A stretch of DNA of 64,000 bases, from NCBI GenBank assembly GCA_012064385.1, contig QRDG01001828.1:1-64000 (forward strand), given 5' to 3'. The notes under the pieces were generated by a model. The model ran no database searches. It worked only from the letters and a program-made list of their open reading frames with translations, and was not told where the DNA came from. Shown one piece after another: positions 49,692 to 60,510 of this stretch. A program made the translations under genes and the position numbers. This DNA is from Puccinellia tenuiflora (Eukaryota > Streptophyta > Magnoliopsida > Poales > Poaceae). How positions within the stretch are numbered: the first letter of the stretch is position 1; every line of letters begins with the position of its first letter.

Positions 49692-50276
49692 TCCTAGGAA
49701 AATCGCAATATTGATCAAGGGCCACGGCCCAGGAGGCCCGTTAAGCTACGTAATTAACTTTCTCGTTGCAAAAAACTTGTTCATTTTCGCAGCAGCAGGT
49801 GATTGTTGCAATATGGTCAACCTATTACGAGACGTCCCAAATTGTCGCAGTAAACAATAGTTATTACCGCAGGAAAAAATTGAGGTGAAAAACGTATGAT
49901 ATGGCCACATGAAGAGATTTGGTTGCAATAGTTAGACAATTTTTTGCAACAATATTTGCAACTAACGCAACAACACACAAATGTTGCAATATATGACTGA
50001 ATTTTACCACGAATACTTATTATGTTGAAAGACCTAGCCTCAAAGGCAACAAAATGACTGCCTCGCACAACGGAGCTTCTTTGTGGCAAAATCGCGATTG
50101 TATTCCAACCGCGATGTAGTTCGTTGCAATAGGAGGCCTCTACCGCAACAAAATGATAATTTATTGCGACCTAAAATAGTCATGGCAATATGACCGACCT
50201 ACTACCACAACCAGAGATTTTGTGGTAACATTGGATTATATTGCAACGAAAAATAGATGTAGCGATAGATTTCGTG
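49692..50276. repeat. Right subterminal region of the CACTA element
   Basis: Non-coding, with many scattered TTGCAA/TTGCGAC blocks in both orientations (for example near 49800, 49920, 49985, 50125, 50165 and 50240). It parallels the GTCGCAA blocks of the left subterminal region, consistent with transposase-binding repeats. Confidence 0.65.
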
Positions 50277-50301
50277 GCAATAGACCGGATTTCTTGTAGT
50301 G
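50277..50301 (-). repeat. Right terminal inverted repeat of the CACTA element
   Basis: Ends ...GGATTTCTTGTAGTG and is the perfect inverse of 6674-6698. It is followed by the ATT target duplication at 50302-50304. Confidence 0.95.
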
Positions 50302-50304
50302 ATT

Positions 50305-52323
50305 ATTCCTGTTGTGCCACTATCGAGTTCTCCCAGCGTCTTCAAAGAGGTACGCCTAGCCGGCAATTTACTTGTCTTTCGATCAGGTCAGAATTATATT
50401 ATTGATACATCTACTAGCTTGATTCTAGTTAACTTTAAAAGACCGATCGAGATGAGTAACTTGTTTGTTAGGAATAATCTTGTCACTAATCATGCCGGTC
50501 AACATATCATACCAAGCATAGAGGCTAATGGTGACAATTTATCACAACCAAAGTTGTTCCCGTCATGCCGGCTAAATTTTATATTCATATGGACAAATTT
50601 GCTTGTTACATGCCTGGCTAACAATTGGTCTCAGATGAGACGTATATTCTGTAATTATTTTGATTGCAGAAACATAAAGTCAGGTTCCCAGCTCCTCCAA
50701 ATAGCCGATTCCACTGGAGCCATTCTAAAAAGGGAGAAATTAGCACTACTTGGTGAAATAGGTTCTTTTATAATCAATTTCAAAAGAGCATCAGAAAAGG
50801 AGGACAAGATACGATGCAAGGCCGAGTCGGGTGACATTGAGCCGGCACCACTCAGTAAGCCGGTATCAGATTATCGGCTACAAGACGAGCAGTGTACCTT
50901 CAGTCCGGGTGTAGATGGTCACATTGTCGGTGCATCGCCGGCTAATCCAATTATCATAGATGATCACTATACCGAGTCGTCGGGAGAAGGACGAATCTAG
51001 GATTCGTGCGAGCAGAGTATTCAAAGATGCAACGTGCATCATCAAACTGCACAATCGGCGATTCAAGGACGATTGGAATTTGGTGCGGCACAAGCTAATG
51101 ACCAGTTAGCACGAACTGGACTTGACAATAATCAAGAGTTGAATCGGCTACCTCAAGCCGAATCATCCAAAGTCGGACATGTACACAATGAAGCAGATGA
51201 GATCGAGTCGTCAAGCAAAGAAGTTGTTCAAGTCGGCAATCTTGAAGACGGACGTTCCATCAGAGTTGCAGCAAAGGCGCCTAACACTGGGGGGCAACTA
51301 CAAAATCCAGAGTCCGATGCCAGCAAAGCCAAAGAGGACAGAGGCAATGATAAGCACAGGAGGAGGAAATCTAAAGTTACCTTCGCTCAATTATTGGAGA
51401 AATATCAGAGGATAAGCGAACCGAAAAGTACTCATCGGCCAACTGATGCAAAGGCATCGAAGTCACCCCCAGGGCGCAAGTCGAAAAACCGGGATTGGCG
51501 AAAGGAGAAGCTCAACGTGCCGACTCCATGTACTCCTTTCGGGCCGCCAATGCCGAAGTCGTCCATACCTTCCCAAGCCGGCTTCTATTCATATCCATCA
51601 AGGGACAGGTATGACTCACGGGCACACCATCCGTCTTATACTAAATCACCTCGCCAACTTCATGCAGCTCCGAGAGGAACAAGCCGGCAAACCCATGATA
51701 AAGACCGAATCAATGCCGAGTCGGCCCGGAGCTCGTGGAGGAAGAAGGAGGTGGTGAAGCAAGCCTACCGAGTGAAAAAGGATGGTCGCAAGTGTGTTGT
51801 TTCAGATTCGACTCCAAGCACCAAAAAGCCAGCCGAGTTGACATTGGCTATTAAGGGCAAGGAAGTGAGGCGAGTTACTTTCAAGGAACCAATTATCGAG
51901 TCTGGACAAGCTAAGCCGGGGGTGCCCAAGCCCAAGGAGAAATTGCCAGTGCATAATGCAAAGTCACAGTTGGGATGCTTACTCGGCTTACCGCATTGGC
52001 AGGAAAGAAAGCTGAAGCGGCTTAGGGCCGATGAGCTGAAGAAGAGGAACATGGCGTGGGTTCCCAAGCGAAGTCCGCAAGCAGAGAGTAGCGTGCCAGC
52101 TCCTGTTGCGAAGCAGGAAGGAGTGGAGAAGGGCAAGCATGGAGCCGGCAGGCGAAGTCGGCAATTTTCATCTCATCAAAGGAGACCTCAGACGGCACGT
52201 CATCCATGTTCTTCAACCATACCATCAAAGCCAGCATCCAGAAATTTATCCCCAGCCGAAACATCTGAGTTATTTCGGCTATTCACGATTTGGTGGACGG
52301 GTTCCCCTAGTCCTTCGAGATGA
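50305..52323 (+). pseudogene. Unknown retroelement ORF, C-terminal part (after the CACTA insertion)
   Basis: In frame with the end of the left part once the CACTA and one ATT are removed (TEQS-I joins IPVVPLSSSPSVF). It runs to an in-frame TAG at 50998-51000, continues in the same frame from 51001, and ends at a TGA at 52321-52323. The product is basic and Lys/Arg/Ser/Pro-rich, with a conserved-looking KSKVTFAQLLEKYQRISEPK block near 51369-51428 and low-complexity tracts after it. No zinc knuckle, protease, RT or integrase is present. The combined ORF would be roughly 1,160 codons. It may be a gag-derived protein of a non-autonomous element, which is inference from position. Confidence 0.6.
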
Positions 52324-52752
52324 GGACGCATGACCGATATTTGCATATCGCCCCAAGAATACATTGTGTTGGCAAAGTCAACATCTGGCTAATGGTCTCT
52401 ATCCTAGAAGCCGATGCTTAGTTTCGCCAATACCAGCAAGGCCGGCTTAATTATTGAGTTTGCTACTAACAAGGATCTAGTGCAAGGTATCTGCTTTTCT
52501 TATCTGCAGGATCCGAGTTAAAAATCAGGCAAGCTGCACCACGAGATGCATAGATGAAGGACCTTGTGTTATCAAGACGACGAATATCTGAAGAGGCTCT
52601 ACCCAGGTGGCAGCTAGTCTAAGCATATGGCCGATAAAAGATTATCGCCCTCAGCATACGCAGCCGATGGAGTGTTGACATCGTGCTAATACCAAGACCC
52701 TAGGCAAATTATTTTCGGGCACGCAAGCTCTGCCAGAAAACAGGGGGGCATG
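52324..52752 (+). other. 3' untranslated part of the second-layer element with polypurine tract
   Basis: Short non-coding stretch ending AACAGGGGGGCATG (52739-52752), the polypurine tract that primes plus-strand DNA synthesis next to the 3' LTR. Confidence 0.65.
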
Positions 52753-54327
52753 TGTTCGCACCCATTTTTGGCACTTGGCCGGCATGTCCCTGGATGTCCT
52801 TGGTTTAGGCGAGACGTACTCAGGAGGACCCCAAGACATGGACAAAGAGGAGGGAGACATGCTATGTCTCAAATTGGCAAGCCACCAGGCTGCAGGCCAC
52901 CATGTCCCAGAACCCGGCGTTTGGTCATCCAGGAGCTGGTCTTGGTTCCAGGAGCCGACACTAAGCCAACATTGTCCAAGGAGCCGACCATTATCAAGGA
53001 GTTGGCATTCTCCCAGGAGCCGACATTTCATGTCCCAGTGGTAGGCCACAAGCCGGCTTAGCCGATACTGCTGTGTCCGGAGCCGGTATACTCATACAAG
53101 TTGTGAGGAAAGGTGACGCTATCATCCTAGGAGGAGAATCCGGCATGTCACCATACTGCTATGTCCAAGTCAACATGCTGCCAGACGAGTCGGCTCACCT
53201 CAATCATGTCGGCATCTTGCCATTATTGCATCAAAGTCGGCATCCTGCCATCAAGCCAACTTGCCGCCAAGTCGGCATGTCACCATATCCCAGAGAGAGA
53301 AGGCATCTGTCACTATATGGTCCCGGGTTGTGCTACAATCAGGTTTGCTAGCCGGTTGAGTAATGGCCCAAGAAGGACCCGGAAAGGACTGGCAACTCGG
53401 CAAAGACGGCACCCATGGAAGGCGACAGGCCAGGAAGGACCTTAACTCAGACTATGGCGCCATGAGGATGAGCTCAGATGGAGGAGTACTTAACACGGAA
53501 GTTGTGCGTGTCGTCGATACCTACAACTATGCTTTTGGAGTCATCGCAATCCGGGTTAAGGTGCAACCTACGGGGCCATGATGGAGACCGGCCGGCTTAA
53601 CCTGTCACCTGCCAGATTTTTTACCAGCAAACAAAGATGGACCCGGATAGCAGTCAAGACGGCTTCGGATGGAAAAGTGATCATCGCGAGAGTTGTTCGT
53701 CTTGTCAAGACGTACAAGTTTGATCTTTGGGCCATATCCATCCGAGTTGATGTGTGACTTTGTCGGCCACGACAAGAAGCATGACAGAAGGAGCTGCGAA
53801 TCTGGACAGGAGTTCGACTTGGACTAGGACTAGGGTTTAGTACGTGGATTAGTGTACTTTTCTTGTAAGGAAAGTATAGATGAGTCCTTTGCTTGTACGG
53901 GAAGACCAGACGCCTCATATATATGTGAGAGGTGATGGCCGATTGAATAGAATAACACCAATCGACATATCAATCTATCATACTTTTCGTCTATCTTTAC
54001 CCTTGTACCTATGCTTCTCGTTCCTCCATAGTTAGCTAGCTATGCCGGCGATCTGCGAAGCCACGAGGCTCAAGGGGCGGTCAGGCCGACCTAGAGCAAC
54101 CCATAGTCACCGCGAGCCCTGACGGGGTCCCTCCCGGGCAAGCGGGGCTTCGGGTCTAAAAAGCGTCCGCCGGATGTCCTGCGTATCGCGCTTCCGGACG
54201 GATCTCCTTCGACGTGAGCTGCAGTGCATCACCCTTGGCGTCAAGGTACCCGGATCTTAGGTGTGGTTGATCAAACACCTTGGCGACTCCCGATTTGCGA
54301 GTGTGGGGCCCCGTTTAAAGCGCAACA
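52753..54327 (+). repeat. 3' LTR of the second-layer element (1575 bp)
   Basis: Begins TGTTCGCACCC and ends GCGCAACA, followed by the GTGAG duplication. It keeps about 259 bases (about 53540-53798) that the 5' LTR has lost. Confidence 0.88.
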
Positions 54328-54332
54328 GTGAG

Positions 54333-57300
54333 TTATATTTATATTTTGCTTAAGCCGCTCTCGGGTAAATTCAAGTGAGGACGTGAACCATCAACACCGG
54401 GTTAAAGGGGGGAAATGACCTTGCTTGTCATAGGTTATATCTAGCTTCGCTACTGCTTCCTCATGAGCTAAAAACAGAGGCACAAAAAGGAGCATTTTGA
54501 ATATTTTAAAGGTAGCACATGACAAATTTACTTGGAGTGGCAAGGAAATACCACATATAGGAATTTATGGTGGACGCTTTGGAAAGACTGGTTTTAAGTA
54601 TTTTGGATGCACGAGCAGCATTCTCGCTCAGTACAGGTGAAGGCTAGCAAAAGACTGGGAAGCGACAACTAGGAGAGCAATACTTGTCATAATCATGCTT
54701 TGCGACAAATCAATATTAAACAAGGCATAAAAGTGACATCAATACTTTGAGGCAAAAAGTTCAACGAGGCGTGGGACTTTCTTTTGGTCAATCATGTGTA
54801 AACATGTGCCAAGTCAATCCAACATGAATTATTCGGAGGAGGATACCACACTACCATACCATCTTATGAGTAAAACAATGCATGTTAACATCAAAAATAA
54901 CATATTATGCACTCCTAATTAACAAATTGGTACTAATCATAAGAAAAACACAAATTTTTAAACAATTTTATTCACACATCATTTTTAAGTTTCAACAAGT
55001 AATCTAACAACGAAATAAACTCCCATCAACTATCCAAACAGGGGATAAATAAAATATATGACAATCAGCTCATTTATGTAAACGGTGTTTTGATACTAAG
55101 ACAAATAAGTAATAAGATACACACGCTCCAAGTTTATGCAAGTTTCTATGTTGCTCAAAAACAAAGTTTGAAGGTTTGCAAACCGAGTGATTTTTTATGT
55201 AGAGGGATGCGGAGACATCCCCAAGCTTATTGCTTTGACCATCCTTGGATATTTATTAGTTCGGTGTTCCTTCATTTCCTGTGACAAAAGTTCAACACAA
55301 AAACTCTCCCATTCTTTTCTGCGGTTAGACATTAGTGTAATAGATAATATTTCTAATGTGCTGTCATTAAACCTAATCAAATTTTGTTTTCATGTTACAG
55401 AGAGGTTGCTGAAGTGGCCAACTTCTAAATGAAAGGTAAGATCCAAAAAGAATCAAATGAAAATGCAAAGAGGCCACTATTACAACAAAAGTCAAAATCT
55501 GTCCAGAAAACCAGCAGCTGGAAAACGCAATTTTTAAGTACACTTAATCATGTCAGTATTTTTTTTTCCAATTTTTGAGCGTACATAGGATTAGATGATA
55601 CTTAATTTGTTAAATTTTCGTGATTTTTTGAATTCCCAGTAAAATATGCAAAATCAAGCAGTGAGCAGCAGATGCTGAAAACCGGAAAAAAAACCTTAAA
55701 TATGCATCAACTAAAACTAAATAGGTCAAACTTGGTACTTTATTTTTGAAAAGCTAAAAGACCAGAGGGCAAAACAAAAACAAACTGAAAGTAAAAACAA
55801 ACCGACGCTCTAAGAATAGCAAATAATATGTAAAGCAATAAAAATATAGTACCACAGGTGAAAACTGATGATTGTCGATGAAGAAGGGGATGCCTTGGGC
55901 ATCCCCAAGCTTAGACGCTTGTGACTTCTTATATTTCAGAGGAGGTCCATGGGAACCTCTTCAAGATTGAGCTTTTATCCCTTCTTGATCTTCCTTCATC
56001 ACTTCGCTCTTGAATACTTGAAAACATTCTTCACACAAAACTTCTAATAAACTTCATTAGAGGGTTAGTCCTCAAACAAATTAATCCACCTTCAGTTCTC
56101 ACTTAACAAATTAAATGCACTTGTTTCTAAACATTAGCTACTTCCACAAAGATCTAAGTGATGCTCCGGGATCAAAAGAACTCCACTTTGCCCGTAAAAA
56201 AAGTAATGCAAGAATCAAAGACAGAATCTGTCAAAAACAGAACATAATGTAAAGATGATTTTTTTCGGGATACTAGGACACCTCGAATCAGAAAACTTAA
56301 AACTAATAAAAGTTAGAAAAAGCCCCGATGCTTACTGTCAAAAATTTTCAGACCCAGATCACGTTCTGTGATTTTTTAGAATTTCGTACGGTGACAGACA
56401 GTTAAATCTGTTTCTGGACAGGAACTCAAAATTTTAACTTTTCTCTCATTAGAGGCTATTCTTGGCACAAAAACCAAAACAAAAAGGATACATGGGAGTT
56501 AATACAGAGATAACAACACCCAAAAACAAAGAAAAACAAAAATAAACAGAAAGGAAGAATAAAATGGGTTGCCTCACATGAGCGCTTTTCTTTAATGCCT
56601 TTTCTTTAATGCCTTTTAGTCAGGTTTATTTTAATGATGCTTTCATAAGATTAAGAGTTGAAACAATAAGGAGAGCATCAAGGAGTAAATATCAAACACA
56701 TTTAAATCTAACCCTTTTCCTATGCATAGGAATCTTGTAAGAAAATAAATCATTGAAACATAATGTGACTAGCATAGGAAGACAAAACAAATGCAACTTC
56801 AATTTTTTTAACATAAAGAGAGTAGACTAAACACTATTGAGATATTTAGAACCATGTTTCCTCTCTCAAAATAACTTTCAGTAGCATCATAAGCAAATTT
56901 TAATAATATAGCTGTCACAATAAAAATTCTTGCAAAAGTCCACATACATACAATTATTATATAAGGATAATATGAGTAATATAGATCATGAACGAGACAA
57001 CCTGATATACGTTGATGAATAATATGCATCCCCAAGCTTAAATGGTTGTATCTTCTTGAATATGTTCTTGGGGTGCCCCTGGGCATCCCCAAGCTTGAGC
57101 TCTAGTGTCTTATCGTTCGTCTCATCTCACCATATTGATTGGATCTTATAGACTATATCCACATAAAACTTCACAAAACTCATTAGTAGGGTTAGTACTT
57201 GTTAAATAAAATCCACTCATGTTCAAACATTAGCAAAAGTATCAAAATCTTTATTCAACACTAGCCACTATATATATGAAAATTTTCAAATATTCTTTTG

Positions 57301-57907
57301 TCCGTCGATAACTCAAGAAGCTAAGAACACTTAAGTACAATATTAAATAAAGACAGAAATCTGCCAAAACAACAGTCAGGAAAGATTGATTTTTAAGAGG
57401 CACCTACGTAGCTCAAATCAGAAAAGTCAAAACTAATAAAAGTTAGATAAAAGTATAAGATTTTCTGTAAAACATTTCCAGAAAAAGATCACGCTCTGGC
57501 GATTTTAAAGATTTTCTACAGTGAGGCACACATAAGCTGTTTCTGGACAGCAAAACAACAAACTTGCATCATAAATAAACTAAAGGATATATATACATTT
57601 TATTTTTATATTACAGTGGTATATACACAATATATACATGTTTCTAGCTGAGAAGCTTCCATGGAAAAATTTGCTTTGGTTTCATAGGCATGAACATAAG
57701 TGTTCAAGGTCGACCCCCACTTAACCATTGCACCTTTTCCAATCACTTCTTTTTTTGAAAAAGTTTTAGTTAGCAAGTACAACTAATTTTTTTTATAATT
57801 CGCATTCCCTGTCCATAATAAGATAGAAAACAACTTACAACTGAAAGTAAAAATTACTTAGAGATAAAGCAAACAAGTGCACACAAGAATATCTACCCCA
57901 CGCTATT
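54333..57907 (-). other. Internal non-coding DNA of the outermost element, with degenerate tandem modules
   Basis: AT-rich, no retroviral protein readable. The block CATCCCCAAGCTT recurs near 55216, 55900, 57027 and 57084, and also beside the 3' LTR at 3062. The stretches after 55900 and after 57084 align loosely over about 550 bases (AATCAGAAAA, ACTAATAAAAGTTAGA, AGATCACG and CTGTTTCTGGACAG in the same order), so the region contains old duplications of about 0.7-1.2 kb. Confidence 0.65.
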
Positions 57908-57927
57908 GCTCCCCGGCAGCGGCGCCA
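57908..57927 (-). promoter_or_regulatory. tRNA-Asp-type primer-binding site of the outermost element
   Basis: The minus strand reads TGGCGCCGCTGCCGGGGAGC, matching the pattern of plant Athila-like elements primed by tRNA-Asp with a change or two. It lies ten bases from the LTR start at 57938, and gives the element's orientation. Confidence 0.75.
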
Positions 57928-57937
57928 GAAAAGGTCT

Positions 57938-58527
57938 TGATAACCCACAAGTGTAGGGGATCGTCTGTAGCCTTTTCGATAAGTAAGAGTGTCGAAACCA
58001 ACGAGGAGCTAAAGGTAGGATTAATATCTTCTCAAGTTCTATCAACCATTGACACAACTCTATGCACACCGAACATTTGCTCTATCTAGTAAATAAAACT
58101 ATAGGAATAAAACGGGTATGAAAGGATAGCTTTGCAAGATAATAAAGAACAAGAAAGTAAATGTTAGTTGCTGCAGCAATAAGGTAACATAAAGTGACAT
58201 AATGTAACAGAACCATGAGTGTGGAAAAGTGGTGGAAGGCGTGGCGGAATTGTCCATAATTAATTAGTGAAGCTACTCGATTCATTGTCTTCGATGCAGT
58301 TTTCTATGTGGGAGAGGCAAAGCATACACGTTCTCAACTACTTGTGATTACATACTATATGACTGGAACATTAGCAAGAATCCGCAACTACTAACATTCA
58401 TTAAGGTAAAACCCAACCATAGCATTAAGATCATACGGTCATCGTTATCCCATACAATGTCAAAAACCGGGATGGGGCTTAGATTTCTGTCACTCCGGCA
58501 GCCCTACCCCCCGGCCTCCTTCACGTT
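57938..58527 (-). repeat. 5' LTR of the outermost element, truncated
   Basis: Matches the first ~570 bases of 1460-3061 and stops at CTCCTTCACG, where a different repeat begins. The promoter half of the LTR is absent. Confidence 0.82.
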
Positions 58528-59660
58528 GAAAGAACAAGCTATACCCGGATGTCGCCTAGAGGGGGGGTGAATAGGCGATTAGCACTTTTCTATTTAGGGG
58601 CTTGATAATTGCGGAATAAAACTAGGTGTTTAAATTAACAAGCCAACAACCTAAAATTCTAGGTTTACCTAAAGTGCACCAACAACTTATGCTAAACAAG
58701 GCAAGCAACAAGGTGATAGCAAGATATGAACTTCAAGCACGAAGGCTATCACAATGTAAATTGCACAAGTAAAAGCTCGGGTATAGAAATAACCGAGGCA
58801 CGCGGAGACGAGGATGTATTCCCGAGTTCCTCCTTGTTAAGGGAGTACGTCTCGTTGGAGGGATGTGAGCTCGCCACAATAGGACTACTCAAGATGCCAC
58901 AAAGGCCTCACCCTATTCTCCGATGAAGCGCACCCAAGGGATTGGTTCACCTTCCACTATCGGAATCCTTCGAGGCGGATTCCGGAGCCTTTTACAACTT
59001 TCTTGGGGCACACACCCACAACCCAATTGGGGGCTCCCAAAATGTGCCGAAGCTTCACAACCGAAGTCTTCGCGGCACCTCCAACCGTCTAGGGTACACA
59101 ATGCACCCAAGAGGAACAAGCTCTTGGGAACACAATGCACCTAAGAGTAACAAGCTTCTCAACCTTCAACTTCACGTATCACTGTGGAGAGAGCAACCCG
59201 ATGCAACTAATGCAAAAGGCAAGAACACACTAAGTGGTCAAATCCTTCTCTCTAAAATTCAACCAAAGCAACTAATGCTATGCAGGGATTTAGGAGGAAG
59301 AACAAAGGAGGATCACCAAGAACTCCAAAATCTAGATCCCACGAGTTCCCCCCACTTAGAGGAGATTTTGTTTGGTGAAAATGTAGATCTAGATCTCCTC
59401 TCTCTTTTCCCTCAAAGATATGCAAGGATCATGGGAGGAATTGGGAGAGGGGCAAGATTTTCAAGGTCAACAATGGTGGGAGAGAGAGGGGAAAACGTGC
59501 TTGGCTCTTTGGGGAAGAAGGGGGCCTTATATAGGTCCCCAAGAGAAAGAGCCGTTGCAGGAAAACTTACCCCAGAGACTCCGTTCTGCCCAAGCCGTTC
59601 TGCCCAAGCCGGAGACTCTGGACCTACCGGAGACTCCGGGGTCATTCCGGGGTGTCTCCG
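58528..59660 (-). mobile_element. LTR-like repeat fragment abutting the MOS1 promoter
   Basis: It starts TTGAAAGAACAAGC, contains the GATGTCGCCTAGAGGGGGGG block common in Triticeae repeats, and has a minus-strand TATATAAG box (59526-59533). It ends in a CCGGAGACTCCGG-rich part near 59590-59660. The gene-like frame 58942-59730 inside it has no recognisable domain. Family and right boundary are uncertain, and no matching second LTR was seen. Confidence 0.5.
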
Positions 59661-60510
59661 GACAGGGCAACAGAGCCGTACCACCCGTTCGACGAAACAT
59701 TTGCTCGGTCGTGTCCATTATTTTTTTTAACCGAACTAAAAGCTCCATCATTCATCTCGCGATTGACAAAAAACAGATGAACAAATGTCAGCATACCCCA
59801 GTCCGCACGAACGGATAAGGGGATACGTCACAGTCACACACGTCTTGAACCGTCACTTGTGGCAATCTTGGCTCCCACGAAACGCCCGAGTCGCCGAGCC
59901 ACCAACGGTGTCGGACCCAAATCCAAGCACGCAACCACGCAAGTCCGGATCCTCTGCGGCAAACGCACACACGGCACAAACCCACCAGATCTCCACCAAT
60001 CGTACGGCTCCACGCGTCCTCCACACACCCGACGCGCGGGCCCGGGGCGCGTGCACGAGCCGACCAATCCCAGCACCGCCACGCGTCCCCTGCCACCTTC
60101 CCTTTATATCGCTCTCACGAACGCCTCTCCGAGCTTCTCCTCTCTCTCCCCCTCTCCTGTCCTACCTCCACCTGACGCGCGGGGCCCACCTGTCAGCCTC
60201 CGACTCCCCCGCCCCCTCGCCGCCGCCGCTCGCCGGACGGCAGGGCCCGGCCGCGAGCGAGGGTTCCGCAGATTCTCCCGCATCCGCCCCCGTCGCCGCC
60301 ACCGCCGCCGATCCGGGCCGGCTGGTCCCCCCGGGCCGATCGCGTCGTCCGCCCGTCCGTCTCTAGGGTTTCGCTCCCTCGCGGCTCCCTCCTCAGAGGC
60401 CGTCCTAGAGATCTCGATCTCCCCCGCCTGGGCGCTCTAGGGTCCCCTCCCCGGCGATCGGCGACGCTCGATTTTCACGCGGAAGCAGGCTCGCTGGGAG
60501 GAGGGGGGCC
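59661..60510 (+). promoter_or_regulatory. Promoter and 5' UTR of the MOS1 homologue
   Basis: It has a TTTATAT box at 60103-60109. A CT-rich and then strongly GC-rich leader follows, with two TCTAGGG blocks (60361-60367 and 60436-60442). The start codon at 60511 has GGCCATGG context. The region between the repeat and about 60000 has no gene. ORFs on both strands across the leader reflect GC bias. Confidence 0.65.

Larger units (their letters stand above)
6674..50301 (+). mobile_element. CACTA (En/Spm, DTC) DNA transposon with cargo genes, TSD ATT
   Basis: It starts CACTACAAGAAATCC at 6674 and ends with the exact reverse complement at 50301; the inverted match is perfect for 25 bases. The 3-bp direct duplication ATT lies at 6671-6673 and 50302-50304, as the superfamily requires. 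Removing the element and one ATT restores the reading frame of the host retroelement. It carries both standard CACTA genes: a TNP2-type transposase (36029-47629, plus) and a Transposase_24 gene (19181-26518, minus). It also carries three other gene-like units, a 6.8-kb tandem array and long subterminal repeats. Subtracting nested insertions and the tandem duplication leaves about 22 kb. Both transposase genes are damaged, so movement would need help in trans. Confidence 0.95.
3790..54327 (+). mobile_element. Second-layer LTR retrotransposon with a long unknown ORF, TSD GTGAG
   Basis: Related LTRs lie at 3790-5105 and 52753-54327, flanked outside by the identical 5-bp duplication GTGAG at 3785-3789 and 54328-54332. 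Inside the left LTR is a PBS-like tract at 5113-5130 (TGGCGACTCCGCTAGGGA). Left of the right LTR is a purine-rich AACAGGGGGG tract. The orientation is therefore plus. Between them is one long reading frame, split by the CACTA transposon, that shows no RT, RNase H, protease or integrase. The element would be about 6.9 kb without the insertion. It is best described as a non-autonomous or highly derived LTR element; I could not assign a superfamily. Confidence 0.88.
1460..58527 (-). mobile_element. Outermost LTR retrotransposon (minus strand, Athila-like by PBS), interrupted by element 3790-54327
   Basis: Two related LTR sequences, both opening with TGATAAC and the block ACAAGTGTAGGGGATC on the plus strand, occur at 1460-3061 and 57938-58527. 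Just left of the second copy, at 57908-57927, lies the reverse complement of a tRNA-Asp-type primer-binding site (minus strand TGGCGCCGCTGCCGGGGAGC). The element therefore reads right to left, with its 5' LTR at 57938 and its 3' LTR at 1460. Its own internal DNA is 3062-3784 plus 54328-57937, about 4.3 kb, with no gag or pol visible. The tRNA-Asp PBS and about 1.6-kb LTR fit Athila-like or derived non-autonomous Triticeae elements; the family is inferred. Its outer TSD cannot be tested because the right LTR is cut at 58527. Confidence 0.75.

Noticed and set aside
50290..50320. Possible start codon of a new gene at the right CACTA edge
   Set aside because: The frame is the continuation of the interrupted retroelement ORF across the ATT duplication, not a new gene.
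58942..59730. 262-codon ORF within the LTR-like fragment upstream of MOS1
   Set aside because: No recognisable domain, and it spans an LTR with a TATA box on the opposite strand. It looks like a chance ORF in GC-rich repeat DNA.
59785..60440. Long overlapping ORFs on both strands in the MOS1 leader
   Set aside because: The region is a GC-rich 5' UTR where stops are rare by composition. The spliced MOS1 frame starts at 60511.
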